From contig NZ_FMXM01000016.1 of NCBI RefSeq assembly GCF_900103325.1, positions 94,631 to 158,630 of the forward strand: a stretch of DNA of 64,000 nt. The letters run 5' to 3'. The number at the start of each line of letters is the position of its first letter. Position 1 is the stretch's first letter. Shown in pieces: positions 35,938-45,811 of this stretch. The translations under genes were made by a program, and so were the position numbers. The stretch is from Mesorhizobium qingshengii (GTDB lineage: Bacteria > Pseudomonadota > Alphaproteobacteria > Rhizobiales > Rhizobiaceae). The notes beneath the pieces were generated by a model that was given only the letters and a program-made list of their open reading frames with translations, had not been told where the DNA came from and searched no databases.

Positions 35938-37761
35938 ATGACCGCCAGACGCGACATCGAAGCCATCACCGAGCGCATCCGCCAGCGCTCCAGACCGGGG
36001 CGCGAGCGCTATCTTAGCCGCATCGCCGAAGCGTCGAACCGTACCGCCAACCGGGCCGTGCTGTCCTGCGGCAACCTCGCCCACGGCTTTGCGGTGTGCA
36101 GTCCCTCGGAAAAGCTGGCGCTGGGCGCCGACAAGGTACCGAACCTTGGCATCATCACCTCCTACAACGACATGCTGTCGGCGCATCAGCCGTTCGAGAC
36201 CTTTCCGGCGCTGATCAAGGACGCGGCGCGCGAGGCTGGCGGTATCGCGCAGGTGGCTGGCGGCGTGCCGGCAATGTGCGACGGCGTCACGCAAGGCCAG
36301 CCCGGCATGGAGCTGTCGCTGTTTTCGCGCGACGTGATCGCCATGGCAGCCGCGATCGGCCTTTCGCACAACATGTTCGATGCCGCCGTCTATCTCGGCG
36401 TCTGCGACAAGATCGTGCCGGGGCTGGTGATCGCGGCATTGACCTTCGGCCATCTGCCGGCGGTGTTCATTCCGGCCGGGCCGATGACCACCGGCCTGCC
36501 CAACGACGAAAAGGCCAAGGTCCGCCAGCTCTATGCCGAAGGCAAGGCCGGGCGGGCCGAACTGCTCGAGGCCGAGTCCAAGTCGTACCATGGGCCGGGG
36601 ACCTGCACCTTCTACGGCACGGCGAACTCCAACCAGATGCTGATGGAGATCATGGGCCTGCACACGCCGGGCGCTTCCTTCGTCAATCCCGGCACGCCGC
36701 TACGCGAAGCGTTGACCCGGGAAGCTACCAAGCGGGCGCTGGCGATCACCGCGCTCGGCAACGCCTATACGCCGGTCGGCCGGATGATCGACGAGCGTTC
36801 GATCGTCAATGGCATCGTCGGCCTGCACGCGACCGGTGGGTCGACCAACCACACCATCCACCTGATCGCCATGGCGGCTGCCGCCGGCATCGCGATCACA
36901 TGGCAGGACATTTCGGATCTCTCGGAAGCGGTGCCGCTGCTGGCCCGGGTCTACCCGAACGGTCTTGCCGACGTGAACCATTTCCACGCCGCCGGCGGAC
37001 TCGGATTCCTGATCCGCGAACTGCTCGACGAAGGCATCCTGCATGAGGACGTGCAGACCGTGTGGGGCGAAGGATTGCGACCCTATGCCGTCGAGGCAAA
37101 GCTTGGCGCCGACGGCGGTGTGGTACGCGAGGCCTCGCCGCGGACAAGCGGAGACGAAAAGGTGCTGGCGCCATTCAACAAGGCGTTCCAGGCAACCGGC
37201 GGTCTGAAAGTATTGTCGGGCAATCTCGGCCACGCCGTGATCAAGACCTCGGCCGTGAAGCCGGAGCGGCGCATGATCGAGGCGCCGGCCAAGGTGTTCG
37301 ACAGCCAGCAAGGGCTGAACGAGGCGTTCAAGGCAGGCACGTTGACAGGCGATTTCATCGCCGTCATCCGCTTCCAGGGTCCGAAGGCCAACGGCATGCC
37401 GGAGTTGCACAAGCTGACCACTGTGCTCGGCATCCTGCAGGATCGCGGCCAGCGCGTGGCGCTGGTCACCGACGGGCGCATGTCGGGTGCGTCCGGCAAG
37501 GTGCCGGCGGCGATCCATGTGACGCCGGAAGCGGTCGAGGACGGGCCGATCGCAAGGATCCATGACGGCGACATCATCCGGCTGGACGCCGATGCAGGTA
37601 CGCTGGAAGTGTTTGTGCCGGCTCCGGAATTCGCGCTGCGCCGCACGGCGGAAGTCGATCTGATCGGCAATGAATTCGGTTTCGGCCGCGAACTGTTCGC
37701 CGGGTTCCGGCAGCTGGTCGGCCGTGCCGACCATGGCGCCAGCGCGTTTGGAACGGCGTGA
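35938..37761 (+). CDS. edd: phosphogluconate dehydratase
   Basis: The 607-residue [4Fe-4S] dehydratase converts 6-phosphogluconate to 2-keto-3-deoxy-6-phosphogluconate (EC 4.2.1.12), the key Entner-Doudoroff step. Family motifs: GGVPAMCDGVTQGQPGMELS and GTCTFYGTANSNQM with cluster cysteines, and LVTDGRMSGASGKVPAAIHV near the end. ATG 35938 (MTARRD) follows GAAAGGA. The aldolase gene eda is not in the window. Confidence 0.95.
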   Translation: MTARRDIEAITERIRQRSRPGRERYLSRIAEASNRTANRAVLSCGNLAHGFAVCSPSEKLALGADKVPNLGIITSYNDMLSAHQPFETFPALIKDAAREAGGIAQVAGGVPAMCDGVTQGQPGMELSLFSRDVIAMAAAIGLSHNMFDAAVYLGVCDKIVPGLVIAALTFGHLPAVFIPAGPMTTGLPNDEKAKVRQLYAEGKAGRAELLEAESKSYHGPGTCTFYGTANSNQMLMEIMGLHTPGASFVNPGTPLREALTREATKRALAITALGNAYTPVGRMIDERSIVNGIVGLHATGGSTNHTIHLIAMAAAAGIAITWQDISDLSEAVPLLARVYPNGLADVNHFHAAGGLGFLIRELLDEGILHEDVQTVWGEGLRPYAVEAKLGADGGVVREASPRTSGDEKVLAPFNKAFQATGGLKVLSGNLGHAVIKTSAVKPERRMIEAPAKVFDSQQGLNEAFKAGTLTGDFIAVIRFQGPKANGMPELHKLTTVLGILQDRGQRVALVTDGRMSGASGKVPAAIHVTPEAVEDGPIARIHDGDIIRLDADAGTLEVFVPAPEFALRRTAEVDLIGNEFGFGRELFAGFRQLVGRADHGASAFGTA

Positions 37762-37783
37762 CGGCAGTTCGCGCAATTCATGA

Positions 37784-37810
37784 AAAAGGGCGGCTTATGG
37801 CCGCCCTTTT
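37784..37810. terminator. bidirectional terminator between edd and the VWA gene
   Basis: AAAAGGGCGGC (37784-37794) and GCCGCCCTTTT (37800-37810) form an 11-bp stem with a 5-base loop. It has T-tracts on both strands and serves the convergent genes on either side. Confidence 0.9.
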
Positions 37811-37828
37811 GCGGTCATGCATACGATT

Positions 37829-39487
37829 CTATTGCACAGTCAGCTCGGCTCGCTCGCCGGCCTTGACCGTCACGGTGCCTTCCTTCGAGCTGTTGTCCGA
37901 TTTCTCCGACACGATGGCGTAGTCGCCCGCCGGTATCGCCGCCTGATACTTTTGGTCGTATGCGTAGCCAAGCGACTTTCGGTTGCCGTTGATGTCCTTC
38001 TTGGTCTCGAAGATCTCGATCTTCGAGGCTCCGGGCGCGGTGATCGCCAGCACGCCGGCATTCATGGCGATCTTCACATCCTGAAATTCGCCGACCTTGA
38101 CGGTGAACGGCTGCTCGACGACGGCGAGATCGACCGTCGCAATCAGCACATAGTCGTCGGGCGGCAGATCGAACTTGCTGTCGGGCCCATAGGCATAGGT
38201 CACCTCGTCCCTGGTTCCGTCGATCTTCTTTTTCGCCTTCACGATCTTGAAGCCGATTCCCGAACCGTCCGCCTTGTCGCCACCGGCGGTGTAATAGGCA
38301 TTGGCAACGACATGGCCGACGCCGGCGATCATGTCCTTTTCCACGGTCTTGCCGGCAGCGAGCGGTATCGTCTCGGTGACCACGCCCTGCCCGATCGTGA
38401 CAGTCACCTTCTCGTCACCTGCCGGCAACACGGCTTTCGTGGTCCCATAGTAGGTCGCGGGCATGTCAGCGCCCGGATAATCAATCACGACGGACGCGCC
38501 ATCGACAACATCCGCCCCCTCGCTCGGTCGCGGATGGATGATGAGCGTGCCGGCGTTCAAGATGAAGAGAGGCTTGTAGACCTGGCTTGCCTCGATCTTG
38601 ATCGTCTGCTCAACCTTGGCCTCGCCGTCGCGCGCCACGATGATGTAGTCGCCCGGTTCCAGATTGGCTTTGTAGGCTCCGTATTCGGTGGTGACGTTGT
38701 CGCCACGCGTGCCGTCGGATTTCGCCTTGTAGACTTCCCAGGCATTACCGTCGGTGAGCGGATCGCCACCCTCTGCCAGCACCGCGGTCGGCAGAAAATT
38801 GAATTCCGGTTTTTCCGGTGCGGGTGCCGGGGCCGGAGCAGGCGCCGGTTCGGGTGCTGGCGCGGGAGCCGCCACTGTCTCGACAAGCGCGTCCTGCAGC
38901 GCCTTCTCGTCGGACGCCTGGATATATTTGCCGCCGGTGTTGTCGGCAAGGCAGGCGATTTGCTTGCCTTCGTCAGCGGTAAGGCCAAAGCCGACGACGT
39001 CGGCAGTGAAATCGACACCGGACGCTTCCAGTTCCTTGCCGAGCGCGCAAGGGTCACCGCCGCAGGTCTCCAGCCCGTCGGTGATGAGAACGACCGTGGC
39101 CTTGTCCTCGGTGTATTTCAACGCTTCGGCGGCTTGCTTGACAGCCGCCGTCAGCGGCGTCTTGCCGAGGAACTTCAAACTGTCGGCGGCGGCCGAAATG
39201 GCGCTTGCCGAGCCAGCCTGGGGCGGCACGATCAACTGGATGTCGTCGCAGCTGCCTTTTTCGCGATGGCCATAGGCCATGAAGCCGATTTCCTCATCAG
39301 CGGGGGTCGATTGAAGCACGGTTCTCAGCGACTCGCGGGCGATTTCGAGCTTGGGCTTGCCGTCGATCTGCGCCCACATCGAGCCGGAGGCATCGAGAAT
39401 GATGATGACCTTGTTCGCGGCGAAGCCGAACGTCGTCATCGACAAAAGGAGGATCGCCGCAGCGACGCTCCGTGCTAGTCCCGCCAT
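37829..39487 (-). CDS. secreted von Willebrand factor A domain protein
   Basis: The 552-residue protein has a signal peptide (MAGLARSVAAAILLLSMTTF, cleavage near residue 23) and a VWA domain with the MIDAS motif ILDASGSMW, then THR-like and LITDGLETCGGDPC motifs. A Pro-Ala-Glu repeat linker (about 208-228) leads to several beta-rich repeats with GDYIIVARDGEAK-like units that recall PEGA/carboxypeptidase-regulatory modules. It is probably periplasmic and binds divalent metal. ATG 39487 has AGGAGA upstream. Partner is unknown. Confidence 0.78.
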   Translation of the reverse strand: MAGLARSVAAAILLLSMTTFGFAANKVIIILDASGSMWAQIDGKPKLEIARESLRTVLQSTPADEEIGFMAYGHREKGSCDDIQLIVPPQAGSASAISAAADSLKFLGKTPLTAAVKQAAEALKYTEDKATVVLITDGLETCGGDPCALGKELEASGVDFTADVVGFGLTADEGKQIACLADNTGGKYIQASDEKALQDALVETVAAPAPAPEPAPAPAPAPAPEKPEFNFLPTAVLAEGGDPLTDGNAWEVYKAKSDGTRGDNVTTEYGAYKANLEPGDYIIVARDGEAKVEQTIKIEASQVYKPLFILNAGTLIIHPRPSEGADVVDGASVVIDYPGADMPATYYGTTKAVLPAGDEKVTVTIGQGVVTETIPLAAGKTVEKDMIAGVGHVVANAYYTAGGDKADGSGIGFKIVKAKKKIDGTRDEVTYAYGPDSKFDLPPDDYVLIATVDLAVVEQPFTVKVGEFQDVKIAMNAGVLAITAPGASKIEIFETKKDINGNRKSLGYAYDQKYQAAIPAGDYAIVSEKSDNSSKEGTVTVKAGERAELTVQ

Positions 39488-39605
39488 CGCAATCTCCTGA
39501 GTCCGCCCTGGTTTAGCGAGGCAAGCTATTTGACGCTGCGTCAGGACACAAGCCGGGACACGGAGCATGGAAGGACAGGCATCAGCGGCGGGGGCGAAAA
39601 CCCGC

Positions 39606-40568
39606 TCAGTATGTCGTGCGGCGCTCTTCCGAGGGCGGCCTGCCGAATTGCAACCGGTAGCTCTGGGCAAAATAGGAATGCGAGGTGAAGCCCGTCGCGA
39701 TCGCCACGTCGAGGATCGGCATGTTGGTCTGGCGCAGCAATTCACGCGCCCGCTCCAGCCTCAGCCGCATGTAATAGCGGCCGGGCGTGACGCTGAGATG
39801 GCGCAGGAACAGGCGCTCGACCTGGCGCACCGACAGGCCGGCGGATTTGGCGAGCTGCACCGCCGACAACGGCTCATCGAGGTGGTCGGCCATCAGTTCG
39901 ACGATGCGCCTGAGCTTCTCCGACTTGCCGGTCAGGTCGCGTTCCGGGCCGACGCGCTGGCGGTCGCCGGCCGAGCGGATGCGCTCGTGCTGGAACTGGT
40001 TGGCGACGCCATTGGCGAGGTTGGAGCCGAAATCGCCGCGTACGATCTCCAGCATCAGGTCGATCGAGGTGGTGCCGCCGGCGCAGGTGTAGCGCTTGCG
40101 GTCGATCTCGAAAACGTTGCCTGTGCAGTTGATGTCGGGAAAGCGCTCGACGAAGCCGGCGCGGTTCTCCCAATGGATGGTGCAGCGATAGCCTTCGAGC
40201 TGGCCGGCCTCGGCCAGCAGGTAGGATCCGACCGAAAGCGCACCCAGCGCATTGCCGCGCCGGCCCCAGCTGCGCAGCGCCGCCAGCACCTTGCTCTTGC
40301 CGGGAAATTCCGTCGTCAGACCGACCGAAACGAAAAGGATGTCGACCGGCGGCAAGTCGGCGACAGCGTAGTCGATCTTGAGCGGCAGGCCGTTGGAGGC
40401 CATCACCGGATCGCCGTCGGCCGACACCGTGGTCCAGCCGTAGAAGTCGCGGCCGAGCAACCGGTTTGCCGACCGGAATGTGTCGATCGCGGCGGCCAGC
40501 GAGAACATCGAGAACTTGTCGACCAGCAGGAAAGCGAACTGCCGGCCGCCTTGAACGGGATCATTCAT
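39606..40568 (-). CDS. GlxA-family AraC transcriptional regulator
   Basis: The 320-residue regulator has an N-terminal DJ-1/PfpI-like domain (FAFLLVDKFSMFSLAAAIDT) and a C-terminal AraC double helix-turn-helix (LSAVQLAKSAGLSVRQVERL, LDVAIATGFTSHSYFAQSYR). Members of this family control amine, glycine betaine or amino-acid catabolism (for example GbdR). ATG at 40568 was preferred over a TTG 12 codons earlier. Its target is not evident. Confidence 0.85.
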   Translation of the reverse strand: MNDPVQGGRQFAFLLVDKFSMFSLAAAIDTFRSANRLLGRDFYGWTTVSADGDPVMASNGLPLKIDYAVADLPPVDILFVSVGLTTEFPGKSKVLAALRSWGRRGNALGALSVGSYLLAEAGQLEGYRCTIHWENRAGFVERFPDINCTGNVFEIDRKRYTCAGGTTSIDLMLEIVRGDFGSNLANGVANQFQHERIRSAGDRQRVGPERDLTGKSEKLRRIVELMADHLDEPLSAVQLAKSAGLSVRQVERLFLRHLSVTPGRYYMRLRLERARELLRQTNMPILDVAIATGFTSHSYFAQSYRLQFGRPPSEERRTTY

Positions 40569-40626
40569 GACCGGCCGTTCTACAGGAACAGGAGGGTTCG
40601 GCAAAGCTGGCGCTCTCAGAAGGAGG

Positions 40627-41526
40627 TCAGAAGGAGGGCCGTTTCAATCCGGCCGCAAGGTAGGCCGAGGCTAACGTATTGGCCATCAGCATGGCAATGG
40701 TCATCGGCCCGACGCCACCGGGCACTGGCGTAATGGCGCCGGCCGCCTTGGCCGCTTCGGCATAGGCGACGTCGCCGACGAGGCGGGACTTGCCCTCGCC
40801 TTTCTCCGGTGCCGGAATGCGGTTGATGCCGACATCGATGACGGTGGCGCCTGGCTTGACCCAATCACCCCTGATCATCTCCGGCCGGCCGACGGCGGCG
40901 ACAAGAATGTCGGCCGTGCGGGCGAGTGCCGGCAGATCCTTGGTGCGGCTGTGAGCGATGGTGACGGTGCAGTTGGCGGCGAGCAGAAGATTGGCCATCG
41001 GCTTGCCGACGATGTTGGAACGGCCGACGACGACCGCGTTGAGGCCGGACAGATCCTTGCCGCGCACGCGCTCGATCAAGAGCATCGAGCCGGCCGGCGT
41101 GCAGGGAACGAAGGCGGTGTCGAGTTCGCCGGTGCCCAGCTTGCCGACATTGATGAAGTGGAAGCCGTCGACATCCTTCTCCGGCGCAATCGCCTGGATA
41201 ATCTTCCCGGCATCGATATGGGCAGGCAGCGGAAGCTGCACCAGGATGCCGTTGATGGCCGGATCGGCGTTGAGCTCGCCGATGATCTTGAGCAACGCTT
41301 CCTGGGACGTCTCGGCCGGCAGCGTGTGCTGGACAGAGTGAAAGCCGCATTCCTTGGCGGTGCGCGACTTGGAAGCGACATAGACCTGGCTCGCCGGATC
41401 CTCGCCGACGATGACCACGGCAAGACCGGGCTTGGCCTTGCCTTTGGCAATGAGTTCGGCCGTCAGGGTCTTGACCGTCCGCACCACGTCTTCGGCGACG
41501 CTTTTTCCGTCAATCACTTCAGCCAT
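40627..41526 (-). CDS. folD: methylenetetrahydrofolate dehydrogenase / methenyl-THF cyclohydrolase
   Basis: The 299-residue bifunctional enzyme interconverts 5,10-methylene- and 10-formyl-tetrahydrofolate. Motifs: VGEDPASQVYVASKSRTAKE with catalytic Tyr/Lys, GILVQLPLP, FINVGKLG, the NADP site GRSNIVGKPMANLL, and the C-terminal ITPVPGGVGPMTIAMLMAN. Typical length. It appears to be a single gene. Confidence 0.96.
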   Translation of the reverse strand: MAEVIDGKSVAEDVVRTVKTLTAELIAKGKAKPGLAVVIVGEDPASQVYVASKSRTAKECGFHSVQHTLPAETSQEALLKIIGELNADPAINGILVQLPLPAHIDAGKIIQAIAPEKDVDGFHFINVGKLGTGELDTAFVPCTPAGSMLLIERVRGKDLSGLNAVVVGRSNIVGKPMANLLLAANCTVTIAHSRTKDLPALARTADILVAAVGRPEMIRGDWVKPGATVIDVGINRIPAPEKGEGKSRLVGDVAYAEAAKAAGAITPVPGGVGPMTIAMLMANTLASAYLAAGLKRPSF

Positions 41527-41686
41527 GAACCACCTTCAACACCATAATGCCCAAGCGCGTCGCTTCTGGAAGCGGAGCGCTCTGGATCTCTCCCAGCGCG
41601 GCATCTTCACGAAAATTCGGCCGGGCAATCTCGTCAAAGCGCCGTCCCATGCCGTTAACTCGAAACCGGCGACTTTTATTCGATGT

Positions 41687-44275
41687 TCAGAAATAGCGCC
41701 GGCGAGCACGGCTTTCCGTGAGTTCGCGGACCGCTTCGCGGAATTCGCGCAGGCTGGCGCGGATTTCCTCGATCGGAGCCTGCTGCTCGACGTCCTCTGG
41801 GGAGCGCGGTGCCTCCGCCGATGGCTGCGCGACCTGCTGCGGCGAAGCGGGCTGCTGGGGATAGGCCGCTGCGGCGGGCTGAGGTGGACAAGGCATCTGC
41901 CCGGCATAGGGCGCCATGGCCCGCGCATAGGGGTAGCCAGCCGGCGGCTGCGGCTGCCAGGGCTGCGCTTGCGGGTAGCCCATTGGCTGCGCATAGGGAT
42001 AGGGCTGCGCGGCCGAGTGTGGCCGCTGCTGCGGTACCATGTGAGAGGGCAGTGGCTGCGCCATCTGCTGCGGATAGGGGAGATGGGCGCCGGGCTGGAA
42101 AGGTGACGGCGGATGGCCCGCCGAACCTGGTTGCCGAGGAGCAAAGGCAGCCGCCGGCTCGGGATAGACGGGGTACCTCGGATCTTCCGTGGGCTCGCCG
42201 TTTTCAGCGAGGGGCAAGACCCACTCGCCGGTATCTACAAGCTCCTCCGAGGACGGTTTGCGGGACAAAGCCTTGCGCACCTTCGATAGCAACGCACCAA
42301 TCCGACCGGAACCTTCGGCCGGCGCGGTCTCAGCCTGATCAACAGGCGGCGGCGCCACGGGCGGTGGTGGCGCAGGCGGGGGTGCTGCCTGATACGCCTT
42401 GTTTTCGTAAGGTGTGCGGCGCTCGTCGATCCTGGGGGCGCGACGCGAACGCGACGTGGCGGTCTCGCGCAGGCTCTCATAGGCGCCGCGCATGGCGCCA
42501 AGGCCGACACCGGAAGCAAAGCCCAGCAGCAGGCCGGCCAACGCGACCAAGGCTCGCGACGGCCCGTTTGGCTCGAGTGGGGGTTGGGCGGGGGAGATCA
42601 CATTGATGTTGGCGGTGTTGATGTCCTTCTGTTCGCCAGTTTCCTTGGCGCGCAGAAGATATTGTTCGTAGACGGAACGCTTGGCGGTGGCATCGCGCTC
42701 CAGTTCGCGCAAAGTAACCAGGTCGCTGTTGACGTCGCCGCTTTGGACCTTCGCCTGCGCCAGCCGAGAAGCGAGGTCCTGTTCGAGCTGGACCGCGCGC
42801 TTCAGGTCGACCTGCAGCGAAGAGGCGATGCGGCGCAGTTCGGCGGCGATGCGCTCGCGCGCGCCGGCAAGCTGGGCGTCGAGAGCCTGGAGTTCGGGAT
42901 GACGTGGCCCGAGCCGGATCGCGGCGCGGTCAGCCTCCTGCTTCAGCGCCGCATATTGCGAGCGCAGGTCGCTCATGGTGTTGGAGTTGATCTCTTCCGG
43001 CAAGGTGCCGGTGAGAACCGAATTGACGTCTATCGAACGCGCCGACGCTGCCCGGGCATTGAGTTCCAGCGTGCGGGCGCGAGCGACGGAAAGCTGCTCG
43101 CTAAGCTTCAGCATCTGGTCGTCACTGATCAAATGGCCTTGCGCGTCGACAAGGTCATGCGTGGCCCTGAAATCCTCGACCTTGCGCTCGGCCGCTTCGA
43201 CACCCTTGCGCAGTTCGTCGAGCTTGGACGTCAGTTCGCCCGTCGCGCGGCCGGCCATGTCGGACTGGTACTGCCCCGTCTCCTGCTGGAAGACGCTCGT
43301 CATCGTATTGGCGATGAGAGCGGACTTCTCGCCATTCTGGGTGGTGGCGCTGACGGAGATGACAAAGGTCTTGCCGGTGCGCTCGACCGACAGGCTCTCG
43401 GCCAGGTTGCCAACCGCCAGCGCCCGGCGGCGGACTTGATCGACGCCGCCCGGCCCATCATGGCGCGACAGTATCGAGCGGATAAGTGACATGACGCCGA
43501 GACCGCCGGAACCCTGGCCGTTGAACTCGGGATCGTTGACGAGATTGAGCTTGTCGACGACTTTGTTGAGAACATTGCCGGACGTAAGCATCTTGATCCG
43601 GGTTTCGACGACAGCCAACGCGGCATCGGGCTGACCCACCGATTGGGTGAGATCGCGATCGGAAAGCTTCAGGTCGCCCGGCTCGATGATCAGTTCGGTG
43701 GTGGCTTCGTATTTCTTTGGTGTCGACAGCGCGATGGCGACGCCGAGCCCTGCGCCCAATATCGTCGTCGTGATGATCAGCAGCTTCGACCTGGCAACGC
43801 CGCGAACCACCTGCATCGGATCGATCAGCGGCTTCCATTGCTGGCTGTCCGCACCATTGCCGACGGATGCATCCACTTCGTCCGCATAGCGAGACCCGGG
43901 CGCGCCATGAGGGCGACCGGTGCCGGAAGGCTCTTCGGGGGCCGTCCTTGCGCGCGACGCGGCTGTCGGCAAATCGCCGGTGTCGACTTCCTCCTGCGAG
44001 CGCCTGGCGTGACCTTGTGCGGCTGCAGCTGGCTGCTCGCCAGGCTGGAACCGCTCTGCTCCAGCCGCAGCAGACGGTGTCGGGTTTGCGCGCGCCTCGC
44101 GCCGTGAACGGGCAAGACGATGGCGCGTGGCGGCATCCTCGCGCCATGACGAGTTTGCCCGGTCCCCTATCGAGACCAGGAACGCCTCGGCATCATCCTC
44201 GCCACGCACAGCCTGACCCAGTGCGAGCAGCGATCGCTCGCGCTTCCAGTCCTCGCGGTTTTCCCTGTCGACCAT
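41687..44275 (-). CDS. GumC/Wzz-family polysaccharide chain-length and export protein
   Basis: The 862-residue inner-membrane protein has an N-terminal cytoplasmic disordered segment (1-150), a first membrane helix (LLIITTTILGAGLGVAIALS, about 165-185), the Wzz domain, long coiled coils and GNVR segment (about 310-560, SVYEQYLLRAKETGEQKDIN), and a second helix (LVALAGLLLGFASGVGLGAM, about 590). A Pro/Gln/Tyr/Ala-rich cytoplasmic tail (about 630-830) replaces the tyrosine-kinase domain of ExoP-type homologues. It heads the polysaccharide locus and probably controls chain length. Confidence 0.82.
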   Translation of the reverse strand: MVDRENREDWKRERSLLALGQAVRGEDDAEAFLVSIGDRANSSWREDAATRHRLARSRREARANPTPSAAAGAERFQPGEQPAAAAQGHARRSQEEVDTGDLPTAASRARTAPEEPSGTGRPHGAPGSRYADEVDASVGNGADSQQWKPLIDPMQVVRGVARSKLLIITTTILGAGLGVAIALSTPKKYEATTELIIEPGDLKLSDRDLTQSVGQPDAALAVVETRIKMLTSGNVLNKVVDKLNLVNDPEFNGQGSGGLGVMSLIRSILSRHDGPGGVDQVRRRALAVGNLAESLSVERTGKTFVISVSATTQNGEKSALIANTMTSVFQQETGQYQSDMAGRATGELTSKLDELRKGVEAAERKVEDFRATHDLVDAQGHLISDDQMLKLSEQLSVARARTLELNARAASARSIDVNSVLTGTLPEEINSNTMSDLRSQYAALKQEADRAAIRLGPRHPELQALDAQLAGARERIAAELRRIASSLQVDLKRAVQLEQDLASRLAQAKVQSGDVNSDLVTLRELERDATAKRSVYEQYLLRAKETGEQKDINTANINVISPAQPPLEPNGPSRALVALAGLLLGFASGVGLGAMRGAYESLRETATSRSRRAPRIDERRTPYENKAYQAAPPPAPPPPVAPPPVDQAETAPAEGSGRIGALLSKVRKALSRKPSSEELVDTGEWVLPLAENGEPTEDPRYPVYPEPAAAFAPRQPGSAGHPPSPFQPGAHLPYPQQMAQPLPSHMVPQQRPHSAAQPYPYAQPMGYPQAQPWQPQPPAGYPYARAMAPYAGQMPCPPQPAAAAYPQQPASPQQVAQPSAEAPRSPEDVEQQAPIEEIRASLREFREAVRELTESRARRRYF

Positions 44276-44476
44276 TGTCCTGGAGCTTTACCCTTGGCGG
44301 CCTGCGAACGGCGGTTGGCCATTCGTTAAGTCACGCTAAACAGGCATGGAAAACAAAAGGTTAATTTTTCGCGGTCGAACGTGCACTTTCCCTCTTCGGT
44401 TGCATGGTTTTCTCAACACATCCAAAGGCTCCAAAACGGCACGTTAAGCTTTCCCGCCTATGCTTTTCAGCGACAC

Positions 44477-45772
44477 ATGACGCAGGCCAGTGACATACCG
44501 CAAAGGCGGCTCCTCGCCCGGATAGGCAGCTTTTTGGCCGAACGACGGGGGCTGCTTCGCGACTATTTCTCGGCGATCAGCGGCGCCGGCGGGCGACTGG
44601 TTTTTTCACTTGCCTATTTCATTGCTCTCGCCAACACGCTGTCGATTTCCGAATTCGGCATGTTCGCCACCGCCTCGGCGGCCGGCGTCATGCTGTCGCG
44701 CATCCTCGCCTTCGGTTTCATCTCGGCGCTTTATCGCACCGCCACCATCCGCCCCAATCTGATCGGCACCTTCACCGCCGGTTTCCTGCTGCTCGGCGCG
44801 CTGTCGCTGCCGCTGCTGGCCGCGGCCTCGTTCGGCGTCTACCTGATCTTCTTCGCCGATACCGTGCCGCTGTCGGTGTTTGCGGCAATCGTCTTTGCCG
44901 AGGCGCTGTTGTGGCGACCGGTGGAGGTGGCGCTGATCGTCAACAACGGCCTCGGCAAGTTCGGCCGTGCCGCCCTGCTGGCGATCCTGGCGACGGCGTT
45001 GCGGGCGCTTGGCGCGGTGCTGTTCATGTTCTGGGCGCAAGACAGCGTCTGGATATGGTCGTGGTTCTATATCGGCGCCAATGCCGCCTCGCTGCTGATT
45101 GCTTTCGGTTTCTTCTATCCGCGCCAGCGGCTGCGGCTGCGCGTCGAGCTCTATTTGCGGCGGCTGGCCGATTCGATCTACGTCGCCGGCGCCGAGGTGC
45201 TGTTCTACCTGCAGATGGAGTTCGACAAACTTCTGGTTCTGGCAATCGGCGGACCGCATCTGGCCGGCATCTACGCCATCATCATGCGGCTGGTCGACCT
45301 AACGGCGATTCCAATCCGCACCTTCTCCATGATGCTGGTGCAGCGCATGATGCGGGCGCCCGAACTGCTGTCACGGCTGGCGGTGAAGAGCGGCATCGAG
45401 GGCGGCGTGTTCGCGGTCTCGACACTGGCGCTGGCGACGCTTGGCATCGTGCTGCATTTCTTCCCCAATGCGCTCGGCAAGAATGTCGCCGAGGCCGCCC
45501 CGCTGGTGGCACTGGCGGTCTGCGTTCCGGGCTTGCGCAATCTGGTCGAATACCAGGCCGAGCTCCTGTTCGCGCGCGGCCAGACACTGGTGCGGGCGCT
45601 CAATCTCGGACTGCTCGCCGGGCTCAAGGCGGTGTTGCTGACCTATGTGCTGACGACCATCCTCGACACGCCGAACCTGGTGCTGTCGCTCAACGCCGTC
45701 TTCCTGCTTTTGTATCTCGCCTCGACGCTGCTCACCTATTCGGCGATGCGCAAGCCGGCCAAACCGGTCTAG
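44477..45772 (+). CDS. Wzx-like polysaccharide flippase
   Basis: The 431-residue membrane protein has about twelve helices and the MOP/Wzx pattern (GRLVFSLAYFIALANTLSIS, FYLQMEFDKLLVLAIGGPHL, AGIYAIIMRLVDLTAIPIRT). Such proteins move lipid-linked repeat units to the periplasmic side. ATG 44477 starts at MTQASDIPQRRLLARIG. It is divergent from the GumC gene and next to glycosyltransferases. Confidence 0.78.
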   Translation: MTQASDIPQRRLLARIGSFLAERRGLLRDYFSAISGAGGRLVFSLAYFIALANTLSISEFGMFATASAAGVMLSRILAFGFISALYRTATIRPNLIGTFTAGFLLLGALSLPLLAAASFGVYLIFFADTVPLSVFAAIVFAEALLWRPVEVALIVNNGLGKFGRAALLAILATALRALGAVLFMFWAQDSVWIWSWFYIGANAASLLIAFGFFYPRQRLRLRVELYLRRLADSIYVAGAEVLFYLQMEFDKLLVLAIGGPHLAGIYAIIMRLVDLTAIPIRTFSMMLVQRMMRAPELLSRLAVKSGIEGGVFAVSTLALATLGIVLHFFPNALGKNVAEAAPLVALAVCVPGLRNLVEYQAELLFARGQTLVRALNLGLLAGLKAVLLTYVLTTILDTPNLVLSLNAVFLLLYLASTLLTYSAMRKPAKPV

Positions 45773-45784
45773 GACCCGTCATTT

Positions 45785-45811
45785 GAGCATGATCTTTTCC
45801 GGGATCAGGCT
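45785..45811. terminator. GAGCATGATC-type palindrome between convergent genes
   Basis: GAGCATGATC and GATCAGGC form an imperfect stem around TTTTCCGG. It fills most of the 39-base gap between the flippase and DUF6492-like gene ends. GAGCATGATC elements recur in Mesorhizobium intergenic DNA as I recall, and may serve as a terminator. Confidence 0.5.

Noticed and set aside
37817..39478. A 553-codon plus-strand frame opposite the VWA gene
   Set aside because: The minus strand has a signal peptide and MIDAS motif, and the plus frame has neither.
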